NCBI GenBank assembly: GCA_020746105.1
Contig: CM036618.1
Location: 7,262,501 to 7,326,500 of the forward strand
DNA length: 64,000 nucleotides
Origin: Trogon surrucura
Lineage: Eukaryota; Chordata; Aves; Trogoniformes; Trogonidae
Direction: 5' to 3'
Under the pieces are notes generated by a model. The model was not told where the DNA came from. It was given only the letters and a program-made list of their open reading frames with translations, and ran no database searches. This document shows positions 11,501 through 21,535 of the stretch, in pieces. Made by a program: the position numbers and the translations under genes. How positions within the stretch are numbered: position 1 is the first letter of the stretch; each line of letters begins with the position of its first letter.

Positions 11501-14500
11501 TACCTCATGCTAAATCCAACTCTTGAATTTTCAGATAGAAAGGCTAATAATTTAAAGTGTTTAACTGTTCTTTAAATCTTCTCCCTACATTGTAATATTT
11601 CACGAAGAAATGACAGTTTCAGACTTAGCTGCTGTAAATTGGTGGGAGCTGCACCAGATTTCCATAATTGACTTCAGTGAAACTCCATAGAACTTAGTCA
11701 GGTGGGACTCTCTTGCTTTTATGCATATATTACAAGGTTCTGAGTTATTTTCTAGTTTTTATTTAAAGCTGAAAAAATCTTTCCTTTTGCACAGGAGTTC
11801 ACTTGATGCATCCCCACAGAAAGACAGGCATAAGCAAATGTCACCATACACAAATCTTGTTTGTAGACAAATTCTGACATTGAAACTAATCCAAGATCAT
11901 CAAAACAGGAAGCTGAGTTTCAGCAATGTGTCACAGAGCAGGAGGAAACCACCCTTAAAAGACTTTTTCAAGGGAGGGGTTGTTGTGTGATACAGAGTTG
12001 TATTGGGAGGGTGTAGCTGCTGCAAATTTAAAGTCTGTTGAAGTCGCACCATGTAGGGAGGCTGAAGAATTATCTGAAAAACAAACCTGCAGTGATTTCT
12101 CCTCTTCTGAGGAGTGTTGCTTGGGGTCCTTTTGATCAAGCATTTGGCTCCAGCTGCACTGATTTAAACAGATATTGCACAAATATGTTTGTATTGAGTT
12201 CTGTATCTTGATTGCTGCCAGGACACAGAAATTGAGTAGGGTGTGTTGTGGTTAGAGGCAGTGGGGAGAAAATTCAACACCGCAGAGGAGTATCAATCAC
12301 ATAGAATGAGCGTAGCTGGTCTGTGTACAAGTGATCACAGTTGCACACATCTGCTTCCCAAAAAGTAAGTGATGTTTAGTCACAGAAATGTCTCGTGGTT
12401 CAGGGAGAGGAAAAAAAAAACTTAAATAGAAAAGAAAGTAATTTCTGTGGAATCAGGAAGGAGAGAGCAAGAGATGGCTGTTTTCTTGCGGTTTGCAGGG
12501 TGTGGGGTTTGCTGACACTGTAAAGGGCCTGGATGTGTGACAGAGCATGTGGCTGGGGAGCTGACAGTGGCTTCCTGCCTCTCGTGACTAGTGATAGATA
12601 ATTAACTGCCCAGCATCAACATTTAAAACTTATGTAGTCAGCCTCCAGAAGTTTCCTGAGAGCAAATGGGTCAACGGTTGTTGGAAAATAAGCAGCGTTA
12701 TTGTGCATTTTTAGGGGAACTTACTGCAGAAGGCCAGCGTGCTTGCGGGGGCACATCCAAGCACAGGGTTGTAGCTGGAAACAGGAGTGGAGCTCAGAGC
12801 TCAGGTGGTAATTCAGTTGTTGTCCTCTACACTCTCCTGCTATTTGCATCATTCATCTCCCAGACACCCATGTGATGCAGCTTGACAATGTCCTTGCCGT
12901 GGGGAGAGAAGATTCCTACAGAGAGGGGCTGTGCTGAGGCTATTAAGATGATGCACTTACTCAGGCATCTTCAAGAAGCTGATTTAAAATTGGAATATAC
13001 AAAGTGGGGCTGATGAGGGTGCAAGTGGCCAGGTTTTGAAACCAGGAGGATCAAAGACACAGAGAAGGTATCACTCTGGCCACTAGACAGAACTGCAGAC
13101 TAACTGGAAAGAAGGCAATAGTCATTTCAAACTCATTAGCATGAGACGGTGTGAGTCAATAACACAATAATTGGACTGGAAGTTAATAAATTCTTTACCC
13201 ATAGCAGAAGGCAAAAATGTCTTCAGCTGTTTTTATAAGGAAGACTGATCTAGTGATAAAGGGCTTACAAGGCATGGTTTCTAGGCAAAGCAGAAGAGTG
13301 AAGGCCTTGACCTAACAGGACCCTTCCAGTACTTGCCTAGGTTGTCTTCAAAAAAAATCCTTGCCAAGGTACATGCACTTACATTTGCACACGTTGGCAG
13401 GATTGGCTTTTGTGAGGTTTGTACTTGATTTCTAAAATATGGTACCAAATATATACCTTATTTTATCAACTAAACACTAGTTTGCAAGCCATATTTCAAC
13501 GCATTTTCATTTTAATATTGATTTGCAACGTAGGGAGAATTCTTTTCCATTGAAATTTTTTTTTTCTACTTTGAAAATTATTTTCTAGTTCAGGCAAGCA
13601 GAGCGTGTACTAAAGCTTGTTTAGCACTGCCATTTCATTATTGAATGGATCAAGAACTTTTTTCACACACTGTGTTTCGTGTTTCCCAGATACAGGATAT
13701 TTCATGTACTTAGATACAAAAACTGGACATACTGGTCAGTCAGCTCTTCTGGAGTCCCGCATCCTTTATCCAAAGAAGAAGGAAAAATGCCTTCAGTTTT
13801 TCTACAGGTTTAATGGAAGTGCACAGGATAAGCTAGTTATCTGGGTTAAGAAAGATGATGGAACTGGAAACATTAGACGGATGGAAAAGCTGCACACTCT
13901 TACAGGTAAGTGAAAGCATGTTTTCGTATCTGAAGTACTGACAATACTGGTTTATTGTATTAAAGTTTGCTCAGGTGTCCAGTGTAAGTCTAACTTTCAC
14001 TTGCTTCAGCTGAGTAACTCCAGAATGAGAGCCCATGAGAACAGAATTTGGCTCAGAGGCACTTTTGCTAAGGCTGTGCCCGATTTAGCTGGAGTGCAGG
14101 GCATCAGACATCACTATCCAAGCAAACTGGTCACAGGACACTCGAGGAAGACTCATCTTGATTTGGGACTGTGTCCTGGACTTTCCATTCTCACATACAT
14201 TTATTTCCCCTTTCAGCTGATGGAGACCATCACTGGAAATTGGCCAGCATTCCCTTCAGCATCCAAGACAAATTCCGTTATGGGTTTCAGGGCATCAGAG
14301 GAGATCCAGCCAAGTCTGAGGGGGGCATTGCCATGGATGACACCAGCCTGACAGAAACAAACTGCCCCACCAACATCTGGCACATCAGAAACTTCTCATC
14401 CCTTTTTAACAGTACTTCAAAAGGCGATTATATCATGAGCCCTGTGTTTTACAGCTCGGAAGGCTATGCCTTTGCTTTACAGCTGTATCCTCATGGAAGA

Positions 14501-17232
14501 CACTCATCACCCTACGTGAATTACATGGGGGTTACTTTCCATCTCTGCAGCAGCCCGAACGATGGCCTTCTGGAATGGCCGGCAGGACACAGACAAGTTG
14601 TCTTGTCTGTTTTGGATCAAGACCCTGATGTAATCCACAGGATGTCCCTCAGCCTCAGCTTTACTACAGACCCAAACCAGCTAGTATATGGTAAGTCAGT
14701 GTGTACTGAGGAAGAATATAGAAATGCAGGGGTTTGCTCAGGCTGGAGAAAGTTGTTGAAAGCCAAGAGACAAGGCTAGATTTGCTCTGCATGGAGTACT
14801 GCTGGGCTGACTGGAGATCAGCTTTAATTACTTCTACGTTTTCCCACAACAGGCAGAAATGACACCCTGCAGTGGGACAAACCATCTATAACTGGAAGTT
14901 TTTCTTCTTTGTGCAACTGCTACATGAGCCCAGGTGTTGGCTGGAATACATTCATGACCCACAGAGAGCTGCACTGGAAAAAATTCCTTAAAAATGACAG
15001 TCTTTTCATCTTTGCTGATTTTGAAGGTAGAGTATTATAGTATCAGAACCCACAGTGGAACAGAGCAGGTACATACTCTTCTGTTTGTAAGGAAAGCACA
15101 AAAGATGGGGGGATTAGAAAATATCTAGAGTCATCTATTTCAGGAACAAGGTATTTAAATGCCCAATGATTTCAGGTGCCTATATTTTTGAATACCCAAT
15201 ATGAAACCCTCTGTATGACCTTGATTTTCTGGTCCCTGAAAATCAGATTTTCCAGACGGATTATACTTCCACACCTTGAAGATCAGTCTACTTAATGGGG
15301 GTTCCCATTTGCCACCACACCTATATCACTTCTGATTTAAGAAAATTGTGGTTTGAAAATGACGTGGTTCTTTCCAGACCTTGGAAAACTGGCAAAAGGA
15401 GTTTTTGATTGAAACTTCTCTTATGAGGTTGCAATTTTTGGTGTCCTTTGTGACAGCCATGTCATCAGCTGTGTTCATCTTACCTCATGTCAGGTGTCCA
15501 AAAATGAACTTTCTAGACTTCCTGGTAGGTCATTTGAGAGCAAAAGGTACTTCTGGAGGTCAGTTGATCCCACTCCATTATAGTTATTCTGATGTGCTGA
15601 TCTCCACCAGCTTCAAAAAAATCTCTTCCTGTTGACTAATGTTCGGTGAGATGAGTCCCATCACCCTTCAGAAGTGAGTTTCCTTTGGAAAATGCCGTTA
15701 CCTGGAAAGCAGAAACACTATGTATATGTAAAAAAAAATTATTAAACCAGACCTGACCTGGTTGAGTGGCTGGAGCACTTGTCTCAGACAGGAGAGGACA
15801 GCTGGGAGTACTCTGTGAGAATCCAGACTCACACTGCACAACCAAGGGCTGTGAGACCAGGCTGTGACCGCCCCCAGCAGGAGGATTTCTCCTTTGCTCT
15901 TCTTAAAAAAAAAAATTACAAAATTATGCAAAGTTCTTGTTTAAGTTCCAGCAGAGAATGGAGAAACTTCTGAAATGACAGAAACTTTTGCAAGCTGGTT
16001 CCCATGAATGCTTAAACTAATAAAATCAATCAATCAATAAATAATAAAATAAGAACTGATACTGCCTAATAAAAATGCAAAGAGCAAATTGCGTTTCTGG
16101 CATGGCCCAGCGTTTCTACAGGCTATGTAGGGTGTTCGGCAGCACTTCAAAATCGCCTGTAGCAATAAGGAACACAGCTGAGGCCTCTTTGTGCTTTCCC
16201 TGACAGCGCTTCATACCAGGGGCAAGTCACTGGGGGAAATTCAGTCCCACTGTGTCATATGGGTGCCAGTGATCCTGAAGATATTTGCAGCTGCTAGATG
16301 GAATTTTAGTGAAGAAATTGAAACACTTGTTAGGAAACTGCATTTAATCTTCAATTATGAACGAGTTCAGCTTCATTTACAGATATTAAATCTAATAGGG
16401 TCTTTTCTCCCATGTAACGAGTGATAAGACAAGAGCAAATGGCCTCAAGTTGCACCAAGAGAGATTTAGATTGGGTATTAGGAAAAATTTCTTCATAGAA
16501 AGAGTTACGCATTGGAACAGTCTGCCCAGGGAAATAGTGGAGTCACTACTCCTGGAGGTATTTAGAAGACGTGCAGATGTGGTGCTTAAGGACGTGGTTT
16601 AGTGGTAGACCTGGCATTGCCAGGTTAACGGTTGGACTTGAGGAATTTCAAGGTCTTTTCCAGCCTAAGTGATTCTAAGATTCTGAGATGATTCTACGGT
16701 TATAAGGTTCCAGTCTCTGCGTTTGAATATTCGTTTTGATACCTAAAAACTCAGAACAGTGTTACATTGCCCTCTGATGGAAGCTGGAAGTTGTCTCTGT
16801 GTAACCACTGAGGGTCTACCCCATGCCTCCCACTTCTCCACAAGCCCTTCCACCCTCTCTCCTCCCTCCCAGCCCTGTTTCAGATCACCACTGACCCAAG
16901 CCCTCTACTCTCTTGCCTCAGTCTCCCTCCAGCTCAGTAATCCCAGGATACCCTGATGGGCCTGAGAAAGACACAGACTGGATCACAATGCCTGCCTCGA
17001 GCTCTCTGCCCTTCCACTTCTCCTCCCACCTCCTTCACTGGGTACTGCTGCAGCCTCTAGAGATATTTGGATGAATTATTCTGCTTCGTTTCTTGCCTTT
17101 GGAATCAGCCTGAAGGTCACCGCAAAATACACAATAGAACTGTACTATATACTCCATGTATTAAAATTATTTTTTTCTTCTCTTGCAGATCTCACCCCTT
17201 TGATTACATCTGAAGCCCCAGTCCATCCTTGA
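5535..17232 (+). CDS. Meprin A alpha-like metalloprotease, copy 1 (secreted, C-terminally short)
   Basis: An astacin-family zinc endopeptidase in 13 exons: 5535-5594 (uncertain), 5691-5715, 5825-5878, 7588-7628, 7715-7790, 8626-8743, 9911-10086, 10289-10510, 11253-11399, 13690-13905, 14217-14690, 14853-15026 and 17189-17232. All phases join, giving about 608 aa. The order is signal peptide and propeptide (about 1-65), catalytic domain (about 66-258), MAM (exons 9-11) and MATH/TRAF (exons 11-12). The zinc motif [12 protein letters not shown] is complete (His153, His157, His163; Glu154). The Met-turn reads SVLHY, with Leu210 in place of Met. The last exon adds 14 codons and stops, so there is no furin site, EGF domain or membrane anchor; the product should be secreted. 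Exon borders match copy 2, which indicates tandem duplication. No frameshift or early stop was found, so I treat it as a functional gene. The exon 1 donor (ATG|GTATTC) is weak. Confidence 0.85.
7209..7300 (-). repeat. CR1 LINE 3'-end fragment in an intron
   Basis: It begins with the CACAGAATCACAGAATG repeat followed by GTTGGACTAACTTC, the reverse-oriented CR1 3' end. It lies in the intron between exons 3 and 4 of meprin copy 1. Confidence 0.6.
8853..9050 (-). repeat. CR1 LINE fragment in an intron
   Basis: The piece starts with ATCACAGAATCATAG and continues into the CR1 3' region (GATCAGATTGCTCAAGG, then TCTCTGGGCAACCTGTTC). It is a 5'-truncated copy on the - strand, between exons 6 and 7 of meprin copy 1. 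Confidence 0.8.
9989..10024 (+). other. Zinc-binding catalytic motif of meprin copy 1
   Basis: Within exon 7, HExxHxxGFxHE is encoded in full as [12 protein letters not shown]. In astacins the three His residues bind zinc and the Glu is the general base. The surrounding residues (TDRDDYV, WWDEII) are typical of meprins. Confidence 0.9.
11400..13689 (+). other. Intron 9 of meprin copy 1
   Basis: About 2.3 kb between the first two MAM-domain exons. I see no extra exon or recognisable repeat. Open frames such as 12666-12875 have no domain or splice support. Confidence 0.4.
16420..16690 (+). repeat. CR1 LINE 3' fragment in the last intron of meprin copy 1
   Basis: Diverged CR1 3' sequence, with signatures GGAACAGTCTGCCCAGGGA and TGATTCTAAGATTCTGAG, + strand. 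It sits in the 2.2-kb intron that precedes the short terminal exon. An older small repeat, (AATC)n/(AATA)n, lies near 16018-16060. Confidence 0.75.
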
Positions 17233-17640
17233 AGTGTCTTCAGTCTCTACACTACAAGTGCAAAAATATATTACTTCACTAAAGGAATTGTATTCTGTGG
17301 TTTCTCTATTTTAAGAATTTGAACTAGATTTCCATTAGTTTTAAGAGATTAAACCCATAAGTTCTCCAAAGATTAGTTTGATCCAAGCAACGAAGTGCTT
17401 CTCTTAGTTATATCATCTTTTTTTTCTTCCCATGTTTCATTCTTTTTGTTTATCTTTGCTGATGGCACTTCTTACTTTCCGGTTTTTGAGTCTGAAGTGT
17501 CTGTCCAGTCTTCCCTGACCAGAAGCACCAGTGCTTCACTTTCTAAGATCATCTTCCACCAATGAGATCAGAGGAGAACATGAAGGAAATCTCATCTGTT
17601 GAGATCAGGACAGGGAGACCACTTAACACTTTATGATTAC
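17233..17640 (+). other. Probable 3' UTR of meprin copy 1
   Basis: Non-coding AT-rich sequence follows the stop. An ATTAAA variant poly(A) signal lies at 17348-17353. I looked for EGF-like or transmembrane coding remnants like those of copy 2 and found none. Confidence 0.45.
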
Positions 17641-18435
17641 TGTCATGGGCAAAGCAACTTTTGATTAGGGAAATTGATTAATTAATTATTTTTATTATTA
17701 TTTAATTAATTATTTTATTGCCATTCAAACACACTAGGATAATGAGAAATAAGAACAAATCTAAAAGCATCTTCTCTCCCCACCCATCCCTTCTTCCCAG
17801 GCTCAACTTCACTCCTGACTTCTCTACGTCTTCCACCTGAGCAGAACAAGGGACAAGGCATTTGGGTTATGGTCAGTTCATTACGTATAGTGTATGTTGC
17901 TCCTTCCTCCTCACTCTCTTCCGCCGCTCCAGCATGGGATCCCACTCACAGGAGATTTGTGACCCCATGCGGTCACCATTCCTGCCAGAAGACCTGCTCC
18001 AGTGTAGGCTCCTCTCCATGGGGCCACAGATCCTGCCAGGAGTCAGCCTCTAGTGTAAGCTCTCCATGGGTTCACAGCTTCCTTTGGGGCACATTCACCT
18101 GTTTTGGCACCCAGTCCTCCATGGGCTGCAGGTGGACATCTCCATCATTAACCTTCATGGGCTACAGGGGGGCAGCCTGCCTCGCCATGGTCTTCACCAC
18201 AACTCAGGGGAATCCAACACATGGAGCACATTGTCCCGCTCCTTCTTTATTGACTTTGGTGTCTTCAGAGTTGTTTCTTTCACATATTCTCACTCCTCTC
18301 CCCCAGCTGTTGTTCTGCAGCATTTTTTTCTCCTTTCTTACATGTGTTATCACAGAGGTGCTACTAACGTTGCTGATGGGCTCAGCTTTGGCTGGTGATG
18401 AGTGCACCTTAAAACTCTCAGCCCCCCTTCTATCA
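17641..18435 (-). mobile_element. ERVL-like LTR (solo or fragment)
   Basis: The sequence matches the LTR at 309-1499 in reverse orientation: CCATGGTCTTCACCACAACTC, CATGGGCTGCAGGTGGACATC, and an ACCTCTGTGATAACACATGTAAG box at the far end. An AT-rich ATTAATTAATTATT block (about 17675-17715) sits in its 3' part. The ends are approximate and no target duplication was confirmed. The 195-aa open frame on the + strand is a shadow of the LTR. Confidence 0.6.
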
Positions 18436-19282
18436 AAACATTGCTACATGGACTGAATAGAGGACACATAATTTTCTGATGCAAATGGTGGAGGAGCCGA
18501 CTAGGAGAGGAGCACTGCTGGACCTCATCCTCGCTAACAAGGAGGATCTGGTTGAAGCAGTAAAGGTTGAGGGCTGCCTTGGCTGCAGTGACCATGAAAT
18601 GGTGGAGTTCAGGATCTCATGTAGCAGAAACAAAATAGCAAGCAGAATTGCAACCCTGGACTTTGCCAAGGCAAACTTTGGATTTTTCAAGCAATTACTC
18701 GAGAAAATCCCATGGGCAAGGCTGTTTGAAGGTAAAGGGGCCCAAGATAGTTGGTTAGCGTTCAGGGACTGCTTCTACCGTGCTCAAGATCAGAGCATCC
18801 TGACACGTAGGAAGTCAAGGAAGGGAGCCAGGAGACCTGCGTGGCTAAACAGGGATCTGCTGGGTAAGCTCAAGGGCAAGAGGAGAATTTACAGATCTTG
18901 GAAGGCAGGGCTGGCCACTTGGGAAGAAAATAAGGCTGTTGTCCAAGGATGTAGGGAGGCAACTAGGAAAGCAAAGGCCTCCCTTGAATTGAACCTGGCG
19001 AGAGGGGTCAAGGACAACAGGAAGAGCTTTTTCAAATACGTGGCAGATAAAACTAACACCAGAGGCAATGTAGGCCCACTGATGAATGAGGTGGGTGCCT
19101 TGGTGACAGATGATACAGAGAAGGCAGAGTTACTGAATGCCTTCTTTGCCTCTGTCTACTCTGCCGGAGGCTGTCCTGAGGAGCCCCGTTCCCCTGAGGC
19201 CCCACAGGAAGTCAGGGCAGTGGAGGAGTTTGCTTTAGTCGATGAGGTCTGGGTTAGGGACCAATTAAGCAATCTGGACATC
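18436..19282 (+). mobile_element. Long CR1 LINE, left part (end of endonuclease to start of RT)
   Basis: The frame from 18479 encodes the C-terminal endonuclease region of CR1 pol (with the GCSDHEMVEF motif), then the linker toward reverse transcriptase. It is 5'-truncated, lacking ORF1 and most of the endonuclease. The frame runs open to codon GAC ATC (19277-19282), where a provirus begins. It resumes in the same frame at 24132. Confidence 0.9.
19277..19282. other. Target-site duplication of the provirus, left copy
   Basis: GACATC here and at 24132-24137 flank the provirus directly. The 6-bp length fits betaretroviral (ERVK-type) integration. Confidence 0.9.
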
Positions 19283-19658
19283 TGAAGAGGGTCCCGTCGG
19301 AGAGCCGGTCAAGACAATGACAAATCCCACTGATATGGCTACAAGTAGTTACCCTTTATTGCTCCAGACAGCTCAATATATACACTTAAACAGTGCCCAC
19401 ACGCCTGCCCCTTAACAGAGTTGGTCAGTTACAGGTTCACACGCGCCAGCGTTTTATTGGGTAATGCCATTCCACTATGCAAGCGGCTCTCACACCCCCC
19501 TTCTCTCCCTGGCAAGGCTCTTCACAAAACAGATAAAACCTCCTCCTCCCTGTGTTCCAAGGCAGCTTCAAGGACAGAGCCTTTGTTTTGGCCTAAGCTG
19601 GGTTGTCCACACTTTTAAAGTTACACCGTGCCTCTGCTCCACAAGAAATTCCTCTACA
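19283..19658 (-). repeat. 3' LTR of the provirus
   Basis: 376 bp, TG...CA, near-identical to the 5' LTR. Against that copy it has C instead of T within GCGCCAG(C/T)GTTTT and one extra A in the CAGATAAAACC run. It contains a TATATA box and AATAAA on the - strand. Confidence 0.93.
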
Positions 19659-19680
19659 TATCCCCCTTTTTCTTTTTGGA
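19659..19680 (-). other. Polypurine tract of the provirus
   Basis: On the - strand the bases immediately upstream of the 3' LTR are almost all purines, AAAAAGAAAAAGGGGG then ATA. This is the plus-strand priming site expected next to a retroviral 3' LTR. Confidence 0.85.
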
Positions 19681-19840
19681 CAACCCAGGCTTCATCCGCT
19701 AGCTTGCTTATAATTCTCTTGATTATACTTATCAAACAACTAAACATAACTAAGCCTATAACAGTTAAAACTGCAATAACCAAAAATGCCTTAACTAAAC
19801 TCTTAATTCATCCTGTCAAAGTTCTCACACCCATCACCCT
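19681..19840 (-). pseudogene. env remnant: transmembrane anchor and cytoplasmic tail
   Basis: A - strand frame, open into the 3' LTR, encodes a hydrophobic stretch (VIAVLTVIGLVMFSCLISII), then a basic and mixed segment (KRIISKLADEA). Its position just before the polypurine tract and its composition fit the C-terminal anchor of a retroviral Env. A stop codon precedes it, and no surface subunit or fusion region is present. The assignment rests on position and hydrophobicity, not on a clear family motif. Confidence 0.5.
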
Positions 19841-20131
19841 AAATCATCCAGACCCGCAGTCGCTGGGGAGCCCCTGTTGCAGCGACGTTTCTGGAGAACC
19901 CTCCCGACAATTGGGAAGTCCTACGCAGTGCGTCCACCCATAGGTGAGGTTTCCAAAGTCGCTGCAAGAGGGTCCAGCACTTATACTATTAAATAAACAA
20001 CCTTACATAACGTTGAATGCGGGAACATCTGGTGTTGTTTGCCCCGTTGAATTCTTCTCACAGCTTGGCCAGGGCTGAAGGAAGAATGCAAGGGAGTCTC
20101 CCTATCTATTCTGGTCCTTAATCACACACTT
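19841..20131 (-). other. Provirus interior, unassigned
   Basis: Retroviral internal DNA between the RNase H remnant and the env remnant. I could not assign a product. Integrase motifs (HHCC, DD35E) were not seen, so this region probably spans the large pol/env deletion. Confidence 0.4.
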
Positions 20132-20825
20132 CTAACAAAGCAAAAGGCAGCTGGTTTCCGCCACCTTGCTTTTACCTAAAGAAAGCTCACTTTGCTGGTT
20201 ATTACCATCAACCCTAACAACATATAAGGAATCAGAAACCACATTAAGAGGCTCTTTGCTCCAATTCTGGAAAGTCCAACATACAGCTTTCAGTTCGAGT
20301 ACTTGTAAGCTATCTGCAACGTCACCCTGGATTGTATGTTGCTTCCACGCTCCCTGTTGTTGCCATACGCCTGCTGCGCTTCTCGTCTTCCGCCCTGCGT
20401 AGCCCAGCAATGCTTCCTGGATTTTGATGGAGTGCCGCAGTTGCCATTCCAAGTCGAGATCGGCCCTTTCGGATCAACGCGGCGATGGCTTCTGTTCTTT
20501 TCATTAGGCGAAATTTAGGTTGCACTGGTAAGAATACCCATTCTATTATTCTTGCTGACTCTCCAGGGGATTCTTCCCCCTTTTTCTTTTGCCATTGAAG
20601 CACAATGGCAAGAGGGTTGGAATCTGTATTGATGATAAGCAATGACAGGGGGCGATTCTCAAGACGGCATGCACTCCATCCTGTTTGTAATTTAGCAGTT
20701 ACTTGTTCAAGCACTTTTGTTTGTTCTGCTATTCACAGCCTGTCTTTAGTCATCGGCCACTGCTCCACCCATACAGGTAATCTTTTGTATGGGCAGCTGT
20801 TCGGCAGTGGCCGTCATGATAAATG
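20132..20825 (-). pseudogene. pol remnant: RT edges and partial RNase H
   Basis: Just after the protease stop, a short piece resembles the RT N-terminus (WVEQWPMTK at about 20755-20780), but a stop follows. The frame then continues with what resembles the RT thumb/connection region, and ends in an RNase H segment in a different frame containing LELKAVCWTF and NVVSDSLYVV. The RT core, including the YxDD catalytic loop, is missing, as is integrase. The remnant is thus broken by deletion, a stop and a frame change and cannot encode a polymerase. Confidence 0.75.
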
Positions 20826-21535
20826 CTAATCAGTGGTTAATACCATTCCGAGTTGAGACAGCAAGTCTCTGCCTATCAGGCCTTGAAGAGTTGAAGGTAA
20901 CTGCATTACATATGGCCGAAAGACTATTTGTTGTCCATCTTCAAAAACTATAGTCACAGGGTCTCTACTGGATTGAGGAGTTTTCATTCCTCCCACTCCC
21001 ACAATTTGTGTCATGGGAGCCTGCAGGGGCCACGTGGGTGGCCAGTATGTTTGATTAATGATGGTGACATCCGCTCCGGTGTCAAGCATTGGTCTTAACT
21101 GAACTTGACTTTCCCCTCGTTGTAGGGTGACTCTTCTTTGTGGCCGGGAATTCATGTCTAGTGTCAAGAAGACGTCAAATCCCGATGACCCAAAGCCTTC
21201 ATCTCCTCTTTGCTTTTGTCCCTCTTTCGGATGTGGCTGATGTGGATGGGCTGCTTCAAGGGCAATGATCTGGGCAATCCTGCTTCCTTTTGGAATGGTG
21301 ACAGGTGGTTGTAATGCATAAGCCATAATCTTTATTTGATCTGTATAGTCGGCATCAATAACTCCCGGTAATACTACAACTCCTTGTTTGCTGGTAGATG
21401 ACCGTCCCAGCAGTAGCCCTCCAACAAAAGAGTCAGTTGAAAATAATGGGCCAAATGCAGTTGTCAGGATCAACGCTACTTGTTTGTCTTGCAGTGTAAC
21501 TTCTACTGCGGTTGCCACATCCACGCCGAGGCTTC
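20826..21535 (-). CDS. pro: Retroviral dUTPase-protease (pro) frame, intact
   Basis: The frame overlaps the end of gag in the -1 register, as usual for betaretroviruses, where ribosomal frameshifting joins Gag to Pro. The first part is dUTPase: a GRSSTSKQG segment, GVIDADYTDQIKI (substrate-binding motif 3), and a glycine-rich GFGSSG near its end. The second part is the aspartic protease with the active-site LDTGADVTII and the C-terminal LIGRDLL signature. No internal stop was found. An upstream stop limits the overlap with gag to about 35 nt, and I saw no canonical slippery heptamer there. It ends at 20826 with a stop, directly before the pol remnant. Confidence 0.85.

Noticed and set aside
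5535..17232. Meprin copy 1 as a pseudogene
   Set aside because: Thirteen exons join in phase with no stop or frameshift and, exon 1 apart, have good splice sites; the zinc motif is intact. Shortness alone is not evidence of decay.
17869..18456. 195-aa open frame on the + strand
   Set aside because: Shadow of the ERVL-like LTR; shares repeat text with 27429-28028.
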